Part shown: in pieces, positions 1-12,788 of the stretch
Layout: every line of letters begins with the position of its first letter
How positions within the stretch are numbered: the stretch's first letter is position 1
NCBI RefSeq assembly: GCF_051020955.1
Contig: NC_135031.1
Location: 1,919,501-1,983,500, forward strand
Length of the DNA stretch: 64,000 nucleotides
Source: Megalopta genalis
Taxonomy: Eukaryota > Arthropoda > Insecta > Hymenoptera > Halictidae
Direction: 5' to 3'
Notes under the pieces: generated by a model
What the model was told of the DNA's origin: nothing
Database searches by the model: none
What the model saw: only the letters and a program-made list of their open reading frames with translations
Translations under genes and position numbers: made by a program

Positions 1-1430
1 TTCTTAACATAATTTGCTAATAATGTGCAGGCCAAATAAATTATGCAAAATGATTTAATTGTTACGCTAACGCATATTAAGTAATGTCATTTTAGCAAAA
101 TTTACAATTTATCAAATTGTTTCAATACAATTTACTTAACAATATACAATAAAATTGTTGAAGGTTTTCAAAATTGACTAATACAACACGTTTAAGTAAA
201 TAATTTGAAAATGCACACGATTTTATTATATTAGAATTAATAAGATTCATTTCCTATTACTATATATTTAAAAATGATGTTAGTTTACTCACCAAACTAA
301 AGAAAAACCTCTTCATCTATAACTTCTGAAATCTTACTTTTTATAAGAATAAGCGCGTATCTTTTACCTGAAACGGAAACAATTCAGTCACGGAAATTTC
401 AGTTATTACAAAAATATCACAAAAGTAATTATTGTCAGTACATTTAATATTTTGTCGTTAAATGTTTACTAATCTTGACAATTTACACACAGACGACATT
501 GTCACTTTTTCAAGTTGACACTTCTATCCTTTTCCTTCAGCCATAGAATAAGAGAAGAAGAAACTGTGTGAAAGAAATTCGAAACATTGAAAAGCGCGGT
601 AATATTTAAAACGTTCGAGAGTGCGGTAATATTTGAACCGTAGCATGGTTTATAACGATGGTCAACAAATATTATATATACGATTCCATGAAATGTAATT
701 TATGTCTCAAATGTCGAATCTCATGACAGATATTTAAATGTTTGAAAACCATGTCAATTACTTCTAACTATTAAGAAAGAATGATTAAAATATTTACACG
801 TTCTCTTACCTTTTCTCTATCTAAAAAAAGACAATATTAAAAAGAAATTTAAATAGTAATTTATTCACAATAATTTCAATTATGTTAAACATTTTTTTGT
901 TAACTTCATTGTAACTTAAAAAGGATATTTTTCAATTTTTATTTAATCTTAACATTATTTTATTAATCTGTTCTATTATAAATTCACTAATGTCCACATT
1001 TATATAAATACATTAAATAAAAACAGAAATATTTTAGTTTTATTTTGTAATAATTCCTCGGATAGAGTTGTGCTAACTTTAACTGCCTGCACACGCACGT
1101 TTCTTTGAAAATAAATCGTAAGGAAAGAGGTTAACTTGTCATATATGAACATGGTCTGCTATGCATTAAATTGAAGTTCGTTTCGTTAACGAACACTTAT
1201 GCTTCTGGATTTATATGTGAAAGAAGCAATTTTACAAGAATCGCTAACGGACGTTGTAGATTCAAATTTATAGCGAGCACAGTTATCTTTTCAGTGACGG
1301 ATCGTTAACATAACGCAGAAATTGTATAAACATAACATATAATATCGTTAACTAGACCAAAAACAATGTAATCCTTTGTTATAAATGAAACAACGACGTG
1401 GAAATAGCAAAATGAGCCAGCGTCAAAATA
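1..1430. other. AT-rich non-coding stretch
   Basis: No supported gene. The DNA is AT-rich with scattered homopolymers. A short direct repeat, GCGGTAATATTT, occurs twice at about 596-640. Composition shifts towards GC at about 1430, where the island described next begins. Confidence 0.6.
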
Positions 1431-2909
1431 TCTTCGTGCATCCATATTGCAACAGAAGTTCCGAAGCTATGTTCGCGACGAACTCGAACGCATGCGCGCC
1501 GGCGATTATTTCTTGGAAAAACGGCGGAGTTTCGCCTCTGGTGTGCTCTCCGTGATGTAAATTGACTCGATCGGGGAGAATATGGCGTCGAATCTCGAAC
1601 GCCATTTTGATGTATCGTTCAGCGATAATCTCGCTTTGAATCGATGGTCGTTTCCACGATGGACGGCGAACGTGCGGTGGACTTGATGTTCGTGCGAGAT
1701 GACGATCTTTCGTGCTGACAATGCCTCTCGCTTGAGAATTCGCGGTCATTGATACGGTGGATTGCGATTTTCGGATGTTTCGCGGATCGAGTGGGCAATA
1801 ACGATCGCGGAAATTCGAGGAATCGTTGGTGGTGCTAGTGCGAAGTCTGTGCTGTGTACGAGAGTGGACTTCTCGTGTGCTTTTCGTGCCGCTGTCATCG
1901 AGAGCCCGATAATCTGGACCGTAGGATAATCAAACTAAAGAATCTCAGTACTCTAACAAGAAACGCTCGCCATTTCGCAGTTCGTTAAACAGTAGAATCC
2001 ATTGGCGATTTCGGAACGAGTCAAAATCGCGCGAGGTACGCCCCTCTCGTAGGTGCCAATAACATTTTCGCGACAACCATTCGGAAGATCGAGCAGCGGG
2101 ACGAGCTGCCTAAAGAAGCTGAACTGGAACCTGTCCCAGAATCTACGAACGATACACGGTTCCCCGAGCGTGCATCTGTGCACGGTTTGTGCACCGTGTT
2201 TCGCGCAAAATCGATAGGAGAAACTCGCACATTGCCCGTCGAGTGTGGAACGCTCTTGCGACGAATAGTCGCCGACAAAAATAGCAGGTCCTCGGCGTAC
2301 GCGGGCCGCGAATGTCCTTAGCTCTCGCTGCGTGTCCTTTGAGACGTGTTACGGCGTTTCACCGGTATTATTACGCGCGACATTGAACAACGCCACGCGC
2401 AGCACTGCTCCGGGTCCAGGTAGCAGATCCGGCGGCTTCAAAACATCTCACGTCTCTCGCGGTGTGTTCCGTGTCCCGGAGCCTGTGTTGTTACGTGGGC
2501 TCCAGAGCTTTTCCCTTTTCAAATTCCGTGAATGTCCCGACCGTGGAGTCTTCCGCGCGCGCGAGACACAGTGCCGAATGAACACCGAACGGTGTCGTTG
2601 CAGCGTATGAGTACGAGTCTGTTAGCCGAGCGGGGTTCATTCTAACCTTACTTCGGACAAAGTCGAACGTACCGTACCGCCTAACCTTGCTGCGCTGCGA
2701 ACTCTCCGGTGTGTCACCGTCATTGGAAACGAACCTGCACGCGTGCCCGATGATACTGTGACAGAAAAAGGAAATCCACGCCGACCCGTCGGAAAACGTG
2801 AAATTCCCCCTGAACGAACAACACTGTTGTCTCGCCGGCTATGACGAGAACAAGGACCCGTTCGAACGGATCGTCGCTGCCACCGTCGCGGATGCTGTGA
2901 TTTCATTGA
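1430..2909 (+). promoter_or_regulatory. GC/CpG-rich island, candidate promoter and 5' UTR
   Basis: This 1.5-kb stretch is far richer in GC and CpG than its surroundings and leads straight into the candidate coding exon at 2910. In hymenopteran genomes such islands often mark promoters and first exons. Several frames are open on both strands, as expected from GC richness. No TATA box or clear initiator could be singled out, so the start of transcription is not assigned. The strand is inferred only from the exon that follows. Confidence 0.35.
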
Positions 2910-3131
2910 ATGTGGAGTGCGATCTCGCGCCTCTTCGTCAAGGGCAAAACAGTGGAACCTGCCCCGAGGACGGAGGATCCAACGTGCGACGGTTCGCCCG
3001 GTACAGACGTCCATGATTCCAAAGCAATGGATCGCAACGCGGCAGACGATCGACGTAAGGGCCCTGCCGGCGAGCAACCGTACGCCGGACAAGAAGCCGA
3101 ACACTTCTCCGACGCTTACGATTCCCGTCAG
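2910..3131 (+). CDS. Candidate first coding exon A, product unknown
   Basis: The frame opens with ATG at 2910, directly after an in-frame TGA at 2907-2909, and runs 74 codons to CAG at 3129-3131. There it meets a good splice donor, GTATGT, at 3132-3137. The exon would end in phase 0. The peptide begins MWSAISRLFVKGKTVEPAP and continues as a charged, proline- and glycine-containing, probably disordered segment ending EHFSDAYDSRQ. A second in-frame ATG lies at 3027 and would leave 35 residues. No signal peptide, membrane segment or known domain is visible. Other frames are also open here, including a 173-codon frame on the minus strand, so coding is not certain. A competing + frame from ATG 3013 would join exactly in frame to the ATG at 25042 if the acceptor at 25040 were used. 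I do not recognise the gene. Exons B and C may be alternative starts of the same transcript unit. Confidence 0.4.
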
Positions 3132-3230
3132 GTATGTGTTTTTTTTTCTTGAACGCAAACTAAATGTGCAATTTCCATGACCTTGGAATTTGTTGTCAAG
3201 GTTATTATTCTGAAGAATTTATTTGCACGA

Positions 3231-3248
3231 GCCTGTCGTACGACAGGC
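3231..3248. repeat. 18-bp perfect palindrome
   Basis: GCCTGTCGTACGACAGGC reads the same on both strands with no spacer. It lies 100 bp after the donor of candidate exon A. Such sites can bind dimeric proteins, but nothing here shows a function. Confidence 0.7.
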
Positions 3249-4165
3249 GAGAACGCCTAGTTCTCTTTTCTTTCTTGGAACATTCGCGACAAACTGTTGC
3301 TACAACTACTACGATGTGAATCTTGCGTGTATTTATACACGCATGTGGCGGCGTTTGCGTCATCATGGGGTCCGCAATTATACATATTATTATGACCGAT
3401 TGATAAAGGTTTGGGTTATGTGCATCGAGTGAAAACTTAGTATCTTATTTTGGAAGATGTTTATTTCATCGAAATATGACCAATTCGCTTCGATCCACTT
3501 TTCCCGATGAGTTTTTAATGTGTAAATGCCATTTTTGAAGGAATTCTGGTCTTCTGAATGAATAAATTCGGCTTGTAAAAAACTTATGCGAATATTCGCG
3601 GAATTCATACTCATACAAAACTCAAAATAAATGACAAAAACAAGAAGTTTAAACGGTGGTTTAATGTAAAATTCGAATACTCGGAAATTGCAACTGACCG
3701 AATTTTAAGTTTTCTGTTTTAGACTTAACTCAGACCTAATTCAAGCGTACCTGAATAAAAAGTGGCAATAATCCAATAGTTTCCTTTTTCGCGCTTGTGT
3801 AACATAAATTTATGGTATTTGGTCTGTGTTAGATCTCGAACATGAAAAACAATTTAAAACATCCCATTTAGGTTGAATTACTAATATATTAAATTCCTGT
3901 TACATACATTGAATTCCTAATCTGATTAAATCTCTATCCTTTTTCTTTTTTGCGGATAGCTCAAAAACTAAAAGAGATATCTAGATATAGGAAAAAGTTG
4001 TTCAGAATGATGACCTTGACAACATATTTTAATGTCAGTGAAATGAAAGGTTGTTCCTTTAAACTACATATTTACCCAAAATATAACTCATTGAATGTGT
4101 CACACAGTTACTAACATTGACTATTGTATAATCTTGTAGATCTTATACTTTATAGTATTCACTGC
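3249..4165. other. AT-rich intron-like stretch
   Basis: No supported coding sequence or repeat family was seen. If exon A is real, this is the start of a long first intron. Confidence 0.5.
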
Positions 4166-4395
4166 AAAGGGTGGTGACAGTTAGTCCTAATTCATACTGA
4201 ATTACCATTTGTGTAAAGAAATTTAATTGTTGCAGGATTAGTCATAAAGGGTGATGGGGCAGTTATGAACTATATTAGGTATCATCTGTGCAATTCATTT
4301 AATGTTTGCGGAATTAGTTGAATAGGATGATGCCATTTGGGTTAGTTGTGACTCACATTAGATATTATATCTATCAGTTTATTTTGTCTGCAATC
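4166..4395. repeat. Diverged tandem repeat, unit 75-80 bp
   Basis: Three head-to-tail units begin at about 4166, 4246 and 4321 with the related starts AAAGGGTGGTG, AAAGGGTGATG and AATAGGATGATG. Inside each, an AATT-rich block is followed by a GGATTAGT-like block. The third unit is incomplete. The copies are clearly diverged, so the array is old. Confidence 0.55.
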
Positions 4396-4823
4396 AACAA
4401 GGGAAATGAATTGTTTTAAGTACTCTTAAGTACTCTTTTCATATTATGCAAATAAAATGATTCAATATCAGATTTCAGAGTGAAACATTTATAATGAAAT
4501 TTTGCATAATATTTTTTTATAAAGAGATTTATTATATTCCTTATTTGACTAAAATATAAATTATTTGTTGAAACTTAAAAGTATATGAACATGTGATTGT
4601 TAACAGAAACAATCAATTGTACAATAGATCTTTAACAAGAAACTATGGCTGAGCTACAAATATAAAGGTAGCATTTTATACACATTGTTGCGTATGAAGT
4701 CGTCTTTTGAGCAGAAATTCTATATTGTTTATAAACTCTATCATAAACTCCATGCCGTATAGAATGGTGGGATTCCATGAATGCAACAATGTTTCAATGG
4801 AGTGTAATCTTCCAAACGTATAA

Positions 4824-5065
4824 TATGAGCCGTTTATTTTGAAAGTGGCATAAGTCACTTTACCGTAATGAAAAGTGGTGATTTTTTAATGTTTATACGA
4901 AATTATTTATACCGAGAAAAATATCAGTATCCTGAGATAACAAATACAAGTAAATCTTCACGAAAGTTAGCATCCATATTTTTAAACGTGTTAAAACGCA
5001 AATCCTTAAATATATCGACTTAAAAACAAAATGACTTATGCCACTTTCAAAATAAACGGTTCATA
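4824..5065. mobile_element. MITE-like element with 34-bp inverted ends
   Basis: The left end (about 4824-4857) and the right end (5032-5065) are near-perfect reverse complements, built around CCGTTTATTTTGAAAGTGG and its complement. The 174 bp between them is AT-rich with no open frame. The size, long terminal inverted repeats and lack of coding fit a non-autonomous DNA transposon. Only one copy was seen here, so the family is unassigned. Confidence 0.75.
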
Positions 5066-6900
5066 TACAAGAGCATCCAGTGATTATGCATTGAACTGAT
5101 ATCTGTAGGGATCCTTGAGGCAAGATAAAATGTTACTCTAACACAATAGGCCTGTTTTAGGCTTTGGTACAATTTCTATGTTGGACAAATATATTGTTGC
5201 TATAAAAGTAAAGCTATGAAACTAATCTGCAGGGAATTAATACATATGGAGATTTGTAGTTGAAATTTTGGTAAAGATCGAGTATTCTTACAATTAGAAT
5301 CATTACTGTTGTGAGAAAGTTGTGTTGATGAATAAAAATTATTCCACCATGCCTCTAAATTTTCAATTTTAGTTGAGCCAGAACTATCACATGGATGCAA
5401 TAATGAATTATTATAATGCCCAACATAGTATAATGAATAGCCCATCCAGTTCAGATGGGAACTAGACCAATGCTAAACGCAAACAAGTGAGTGGAATATT
5501 TAAATCCAATTAAATTAGTTATAGTCCAAGTAGAAAACCTGGTTGATCATAGTACAGACTCTTTTACGTGGAAACTATTCAGTTTAAAAATGCAGAGTTA
5601 ATACATACAAATACTTCATTTACAACAATTGACATACAATTCAAATATAGAATCAGTACTTAAAAATTTGGTAGCTTTGTCTATTATTTAAATTATGTAT
5701 TGACCTAAAAATATTGTGTACAGCACAACCTCAGTTTCAAACACAAATATTTTGAAATATTGTACAATATTAATTAATGGAACAAGTACATGTATTCTAG
5801 ATTAAACGAGATCTTTTTGTAATATATTCAGATGATCGAAAAGTCACGGATACTCTTTTCGTGACGATTTACTCAACCCACTAATACATATCACGAATTG
5901 CGGTAATTGCCCAAAATCACAGCAGTGCAATTGGTAATTAGGGATTCGGCTAATTCAATCTGATTAAAGAGCATCATTGTAGAACAATGAGAAAATACCT
6001 TTATTATTTGAACTCTGCAATATTTATTTTCAACATTTTCCAAATCAGCGATGAAACGATTTTTAGAGTGTGACAAATATCTCGATATTTTGAAAAATTA
6101 TCGTATAGAAGTGTGTGTGTTTTTGTGCCTCACAGTTTGGAAGCAATGACCATTTAATTGGTTGGAAGTTCATAAAGGGATGATGTTTTGTGGATCAAAA
6201 TTGACCCCACAATTAACCGTGGCAACGCGTTATGTTTGCCTTGCGTTATAATTGCATGACTCGGATCACATAATGCGATTATAGATATGCGGTTTTCTCA
6301 TTGGTTAATAGCTTCGCTCCCCTATTGCTAGCGACGAAGAGGGGTGAACTGCATTAGGGTTTTTTTTTTATTAGCTTATCTCTTATACAGGGTGGGTCAG
6401 AATGTACAAAGGTCCCTAAGTGATTCCCTGCACAAAAATACATTACAAATATGAAATACAATTCGTTCACCCGATTTGATATTTAAGAGTGTGAAAATTA
6501 ACCAAAAATATTCATTAAAATTTCATTCGATCAATTTTCAAACTCGATTTTAGTTTTTCACCGGGAGTAGTCTTATGCAAAAATTGCATCGTATTTAATT
6601 AAGAGTCTTTATTAAAAGCTAAATTTGATTAGCATGTGTACTCGTGCACAGTATATTTTATAAAAACAAAAGGTAATTCAATTCTTAAAGTGGAAGTAAC
6701 ATACGTAAATTCAAAATGATCACAAATTCAGGAATCAAAAATTGAGAACAGTGATAGCGAGAAAAACAACGTAACTTTATTCACTGTTATCATCTTTAAC
6801 CGTGCTAAATTGAATGAAATCGTTGAGAAAGAGAATTGAATTTATTTTTCTAAATCGTGTTGAACGAAAACCGTGTGAAAACAGAATTGGGCGTATTCTT
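5066..6900. other. AT-rich non-coding stretch
   Basis: No supported gene. A single end-like motif, TACAGGGTGGGTCAGAATG, at about 6389 resembles the ends of the CAGGGTG elements found later in the window, but no matching right end was found nearby. The rest has no feature I can support. Confidence 0.5.
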
Positions 6901-7863
6901 TTATGGAACAATCCGAATTTCTGCAGACGAATGTGAAGCAAACTAAATTAATCGCATATATCGAATACAGAACAAGGTACATACATACATATGCCTTTGA
7001 AAACGTAGCACACCGTAGAGCCAACCCTATAATGTGGTATGCTAAATCGTCGAAACTCGATTATGGGGAAGAAACATTGTATGTATATTGCGCGTGCAAC
7101 ATACGGTGAAGAGATTGATGCGTGTAGTGGAGTTCTAATTAATGCATTGAACTTTCTCGGAATGAGGTTTAGTGCAGTCAATCGCCTTTTCGGTCAAACT
7201 TTCCTCGAGATGAATCACGTGGCCGATGCAATAGTCGACGCACAGTTTGAAGTTCGTACTTGTAGTAGGCAATGCAGCCGAGCAATTCAATGCATTATGC
7301 AGCCTTGCGCAGGCTGCGATGCTATTTATGGTGCAAGCAAAATGATTCATGAAAGTTTAATTATCGAAAGTTTCAAAATAAAACTCTTCCGAACGCGCCA
7401 TTATTTCCGCGTAAATTGGAATTCGCAAATCACCGCACGCGTACTTGTAGTATCTTTAAATACGCAAGGCCATCCGCATCGCTATGTAAATATTAGGAAT
7501 TTATACATCGAACATTTTAGATGGAGTTGTTTAATAAACATCAATATTTCACAATTAAATAACTAACACAATCAATATAATTAACGAAACGATTTGATTG
7601 CATATCCGCAATAAAATGCAATCGTCGCTATAAATGTCGGTAGCTGTAAGCCAAGGAATTAAAATGATAGAAAATAACAGTTGCTCGAACAATTTTTGTG
7701 AAAAAAGGTCGGTAATGAAACGTGTTTTTTTTTATTCAAGTTGAAAGCTACTAGTCACGCAACGTAGAGATAAATGGTTAAAAACCCATACGATTAAAAG
7801 ATATTAATTTTGTAATGATTTTCCACACACACACATTATAACAATTGTTATAATACATATAAC
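6901..7863. other. Stretch with a long but unsupported ORF
   Basis: The longest open frame of the window lies here (7039-7566, + strand, 175 codons). It has no recognisable domain, no clear codon preference and no splice context, and other frames overlap it, so it is not called as a gene. A small palindrome around TTATAACAATTGTTATAA lies at about 7836. Confidence 0.4.
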
Positions 7864-8039
7864 TAGATCGAGGATTTAATGCATTTATGATAAAAATAAT
7901 CAGAAAGAGTACTAAAATTTAAATACATCGATTTAAGAACATTGCTATTTCTACTTCAATTTATTACAATTATTAAAATAAGAAATATCTTTTTATCTAA
8001 CTTCTGTTTCTTACAATCTAATAGTAATAAGATCTGGTC
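7864..8039 (+). mobile_element. Family 1 MITE copy (GCGGATTTTATGCA ends), diverged
   Basis: The left end reads GAGGATTTAATGCATTTATGA, followed by TAAAAATAAT, closely matching better family 1 copies at 10000 and 30425. The right end is worn (about 8025-8039). The length of about 175 bp matches other copies. No coding. Confidence 0.5.
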
Positions 8040-8989
8040 CCTGAAAGGAATAATTGTTTTCGACTTGGAAGCAATTCACACATTTTTTATGGAACTATTA
8101 TGTATGAAAACAGTATCACGACGGCGTTATAGCCCTGAAAATTACGAATTTACATAAGAATCAGGATTTGGAAATCGATGGTGCAGTCTAAATTTCCACA
8201 CGCAGAGACCGATTTATTGCGTAAAAGAAATGTGTCCAGAGGGCCCATAATTTATCAGCGTGTTATCTCGCTGCGATTCCCAGCGGTTCGGATTTCGTCG
8301 CACCAATTCCGATTTCACGGTTAAAATCAATCGCGTCCTTTCGCGGAATTGAAAGGGAATAAAAAAAAAAAGAAATATTACCGAACGCGCTCGAAACGCG
8401 TGGCGCGTATAGGGCAGACATATAAACCCTAGCCTGTGACGCCATGACGAATACGGCGTTCGTTTCCTGTTCGCAAGGTTATTTATTGCACGCCGAGACG
8501 AGCAGAACCTCTACCTGTCCGCGAACTTGCCTCCGTTCGAGCCTCTTTTTTTTGGCACAGGATCTCCGGGAATCGCGATGCACGATCTTGTAATTAGCCG
8601 TTTAATTACGACTACTTCGAATGAAGCCCTTCGAGAGGCTCATCCTTGGAATCGCGTCTCAGAGCCTTTTTCGGAACTCGACTTATCCGTGAAGTTCACA
8701 ATGTGATGCTCGTGCCGAGACTTTCTGCGATTATTTCCTCGGTTCGTCGGGAAACATGATTTAAGGAGATATTTTCGTGTAAATTGTGTTTTCGTTTAAC
8801 ATTTTTGGATTTTTTATTTTGCGAAGGAACTGTAACAATTTTTGTCGTCACACTTACAAGATTTATTTGTGCCTGCTTTGTTTACATTTAAAAAATTTGT
8901 TTGGTGAAAAAAGGTAAAATTAACGAGTTTGACTATTTTCGGACATAGTCGAATTAAATGTTCGAAACGCATTTTTTGAATGTTCGTTA
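8040..8989. other. GC-rich patch without a supported gene
   Basis: About 8160-8760 is richer in GC and CpG than the flanks and appears single-copy in this window. Reading frames are short. It could hold regulatory or conserved non-coding sequence, but this cannot be told from one genome. Confidence 0.4.
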
Positions 8990-9130
8990 TAGGCTCAGAT
9001 TAAGATGTTGATAAAATATTATTTTTTAATTTTGTTATCCCAACCAATTGGAATTTGTGGAAACAATTTTTCGCTTGGTCCAATTATAAAAATGTTATTC
9101 CGTTTTAAAGTGTGTACGAATATTTTTTAC
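8990..9130 (+). mobile_element. Family 4 (mariner-like) remnant, right part
   Basis: The stretch contains TATAGGCTCAGATTAAGATG and, at its end, GTTATTCCGTTTTAAAGTGTG followed by a tacga stretch. These match internal and right-end segments of the elements at 43685 and 55800. No full inverted ends remain. Confidence 0.4.
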
Positions 9131-9195
9131 ACCGACAATGCATACAATAATAGTCGAATATAATATTTATTTATCATTTATTTATTATTTATAGT

Positions 9196-9316
9196 TGTTG
9201 TACAATCGGCAATTATAGAAAAGAGCCGCAAGGCTCGTATAGTCGTACTTGCTCTTCCCAAATTGTCCATTTTTGTTCCTAAGCTGAGCATCAATTAGGA
9301 AGAAATTACAGTATTC
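9196..9316 (+). mobile_element. Family 2 MITE, right half only
   Basis: The sequence matches the right half of the complete copy at 11372. It has AGCCGCAAGGCTCGTATAGT, a CTCTTCCCAAATTGTCCATT block and an end that reads GAAATTACAGTA. The left half is missing, so this is a truncated copy. Confidence 0.6.
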
Positions 9317-9999
9317 AGAACTAATCCGACCGCATTAACAGATTTTAAGGGAAGATATCCGGCCGTGAACGCAAACAATCGCGAACTGTCCGTCCCATTC
9401 ATTCGTATGCTTGTCCATTAATTCAGAGTTCCATTCTCGCTACCGTTAATCTTGGCACATGGAAGTCTGCGCAAAACCCATAATAGCGGTAAACAATCGA
9501 TATATAGGCATCATAGCGACCTCGTTATCGGCGGTCAAGCCTGGCGTGCGGCCAGACAAAGGGGCCGTGTTCTTTTGGTTCCTGCGAGAAAGGTGTCGGG
9601 AATTTCAAGCGACTGCAACCCACAAAGGAGAAAAACGAAGATGAAACACCGTGCCAAGCAATAATTCTTTGCCTGGTCGCCTGGGCCGAGCAAGAAATCG
9701 TCTTTTAGTCGCGTTAATTCGATTTTTAGTTATGAACACCGTCATGGAACAGTTTTCACGCGAAATGGCTACGTTCCATCGAGAGAAAAAAAAAGTGTAA
9801 ATCGCTTGTTGGCAATCACAAAGATTCAGAGATAGCGTGATCGATATGTAGTTGTATTAGGATACTTCTTTTGGTCCAAGAAAGAATCATCATTCGTGTT
9901 TATTGCAGAACTATTTCTTAAAGAAACCATCACTGGGGCCGTAATTGTTATAATTAGTGTGGAAGAAGTCGTTTTAGTCACAAGTAATAGTTATACGAA
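9317..9999. other. Non-coding stretch, moderate GC
   Basis: Nothing supported. Two short overlapping frames at 9452-9664 have no recognisable content. Confidence 0.4.
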
Positions 10000-10197
10000 G
10001 ACTGTGGATTTTATGCACTTATGACAAAATTGAGTGCTTGCAATTTAAAGTAGGAGAAACGTTAAAAGTATTTTAAAATGTCAATATATCATTTTCAACG
10101 TATTAAAATTGTGCCAGAAAGACAGAATTTGCTATTTAGTTTCTATTTCTTGCAATTGACGTAGACAATCTTTATTTTGCATAAATATCTGCAGTCT
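10000..10197 (+). mobile_element. Family 1 MITE, complete copy
   Basis: The left end reads GACTGTGGATTTTATGCACT and the right end TTGCATAAATATCTGCAGTC, so the termini are inverted repeats of about 20 bp. The internal right part contains TTGCAATTGACGTAGACAAT, seen again in other copies. It is about 198 bp long with no coding. This is the clearest reference copy of the family in the window. Confidence 0.75.
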
Positions 10198-10229
10198 ATT
10201 TGTATGTGATCGAAATTAGATTTTCTTTT

Positions 10230-10592
10230 CGTGGATCTTTATGCAAAATAGAAATTGTCTACATTTGTTGGAAGAATCAGGTCTCACTTGGGAACTTTCT
10301 CCTCTCTTTAATAATTCTAGTAGTTTGAAGGCAATGTATCGATACTCATCGAGTCTTTTAGTCTTTCCTCTTTTTAAAATTACAGCTATTCGTTTTTGTC
10401 ATGAAGCCATGAAATTTTATACATTTATGAGAAAAATGGACAGGTCAAATACAAAACTGTAATACAATACTAAAACATTAAAAAATTTATGGTTACATTA
10501 TTTTCAACCAATTACAGTTATTAAAACAATTAAATTATGTTCCTTACACTTAACGTCGACAATTTCTATGTTGCATAAATACCGCAGTTTAG
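10230..10592. mobile_element. Family 1 MITE, composite or nested copy
   Basis: At 10230 a family end reads GTGGATCTTTATGCAAAATA, then GAAATTGTCTACATTTGTTG. At 10575-10592 another end reads TTGCATAAATACCGCAGTTT. A third, worn end with TTTTATACATTTATGAG lies near 10412. The stretch is either one long element or two overlapping copies. Confidence 0.55.
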
Positions 10593-11371
10593 TAATAATA
10601 ATCATCGTTAGAAGAAACTCTATTGCTGTTGCTTATAATAATCGTTAGATGAAGAGCTTCAGCTTGAATAACAAACATAATCATGTTGCCGATCTGTTTC
10701 ACAAAAATTGTTCAGATAACTGTTATATTTTATCACTCCTTACTTCGGTATCAGTCATCGAAATTTTAAACATTGAAAATACATTGTACACTAATAAGAA
10801 TTACATGAAAGATTGCAAAAGGTTATCGTGTATCAGGAGAATCTTATTTCCACTGATAAAAATTGGAATTTGTGCTATTTATCGAATTCGATGATCAATG
10901 TTAACGAGCTCGTCGCATCTGGTTTCAGACACCGGTTTGTCTCAACAGTGGTTCATTATTTATCACTGAATCATCAGCTAACAGCTCTAATTGTTCCCTT
11001 ATGCGCACCGGTGTACAGCAAGCCCGAGTCAGTCCTGAATCAGGACCCCTGATACTGGAACGATGCCGCAAAAGAATCATTAATTAGTCTGCGAAATTAT
11101 TTTCATCGTTGCCCGGGTCTTGCTCTAGAGGTGAAAACCGTGAGAACGCGTAGTCAGCTGCATAGAAAACTTCGTAATGCATTGTGTGTCGATCTTCGAT
11201 CCAAGAGATATTAAGGAAAGGATCTTCCCAGGACATTGTGCTTGATCGTGAAACCTTTTCACGCGGTAATTGATACAGCGTTGCTTAAATGATGCTGCCC
11301 AAAAACATCAGTTTCTCCTAACTTTTTCCAAAGTTATGCCAAAGTAAATTCTAACTTTTTCCAAAGTCAAA

Positions 11372-11589
11372 TACAGTAAATTCTCTCCAATTGTCCCTTA
11401 GCTTGTACATAAAAATGGATAATTTAGGAAGAGGAGGTACGATTATTCGAGTCTTGCGGCTTGTTTTTATAGTTGTTAACAATGGGTAACCATAAAAATG
11501 AACCGCAAGGCTCGAATAATCGTATCTCCTCTTCTCAAATTATCCATTTTTGTGTACAATTTGAACATCAATTAGGAGAATTTACTGTA
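11372..11589. mobile_element. Family 2 MITE, complete foldback copy
   Basis: The element starts TACAGTAAATTCTCTCC and ends GGAGAATTTACTGTA, its near reverse complement. The arms run almost the whole length: AAAATGGATAATTTAGGAAG on the left pairs with CAAATTATCCATTTTT on the right, and CGATTATTCGAGTCTTGCGG pairs with CCGCAAGGCTCGAATAATCG. The loop is short. Flanks are consistent with a TA target. It has no coding capacity. If transcribed it would form a long hairpin. Confidence 0.8.
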
Positions 11590-12788
11590 TAGGTTTATAG
11601 TCCCAATGCTCCGTCATGCTACATAAATTTATTTAAAATTTGTACATAACGACGGGCAGTAGGCACATTATGTTGTGTTTTGTAAAAAATTAAGAATAAT
11701 TGTTCTTTTATATACACGTATAACGATCGTTGTCTTTCATTTCGAATGAATGCTTCAGTTATTTGTTTAACAGTCGTTTCCATTTGATCGAACACTTTTT
11801 GCCAGGCTTTTGGAAATGTTCAAAATCAAATTCTCTTAATCTTGTCAGATCGCAAAATAAGAAAATCATTTTTCTTTAACAATAATACTTATTAATACAT
11901 TTTCATGTTTCGCTAATATTCGGACACTTTAAGAAAAATAATTATTTTATGCATAAGTTATGAAAAATTTCAAAACCGCATTTAACCGTTTGAGCATATG
12001 ACCAATAATGTTTTGTTAGGTGTTCTGACGAAATAGAATCCTATTCTCGTTTTAGTTTTGTTTGCAATTCACTGTTTGAACTCTTAGCGGTTTCTTTTCT
12101 GATTCTTTGGTGATTCTGGAGGTGGGTGCAATTATATTCCTGTACTATTCTAGCCTAATGTTTGGGGGATCATAGGCTTCGTAAAATTACAAAGTACTTT
12201 AGATTCCCATATTATTCGCACTTTCCACCTGTACAGTAAATAATGGGGAACGCTTAGGAGTTTCATTGTGCCGCGGATATTTTCCTATTCCATTTTCATC
12301 CTGCTCTCGAGGCGCTTTCACGTTTAACCTTTCACGCGGCAACTCCCTCTTGAATTCCTTATTTTTGTTCGCGGTTTTTTAAAACGCAATTTTAACACTG
12401 TTCGGAATAAAATAAAAGTTTAATTCGTTACTGTACAACAACAAGCAGCCGGATTAGCGATGAAGATTTTACACATAATCAACTAAATATGAATGTTGCT
12501 AACTTCTTTTAAATCGAAACATTTGATTTTTCTGCTACCGAAATCTAAGGAATGAAAGTAAATCAAGACATATAAGACACAAAAATTGTCTCGTTTTCAG
12601 AGAAATTATTAAATATGAAGAAGTCTTAATCGACACAGTTGCGGAAGAAATCGTAAGGGAACGGATTAAACCGTGTGATTGTTTAAAAAACATCAATGAT
12701 ACTAATCGTAAAGTAAAAAAAGAAAACAAAAATCAATCAAACATTCGAGAAATCAAAAGTTAACGCTAAAAGTAATCGGTATGTGTTG
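11590..12788. other. AT-rich non-coding stretch
   Basis: No gene or clear repeat was seen. The segment just before the family 2 copy (11310-11370) contains a short direct repeat, CTAACTTTTTCCAAAGT, present twice. Confidence 0.45.

Noticed and set aside
2637..3158. 173-codon minus-strand ORF
   Set aside because: It lies opposite candidate exon A in GC-rich DNA, where several frames are open. It has no recognisable content and runs across the + strand donor.
7039..7566. 175-codon + ORF, the longest in the window
   Set aside because: No domain, no splice or promoter context, overlapping alternative frames and an AT-rich 3' half. A frame of this length is expected by chance in 64 kb.
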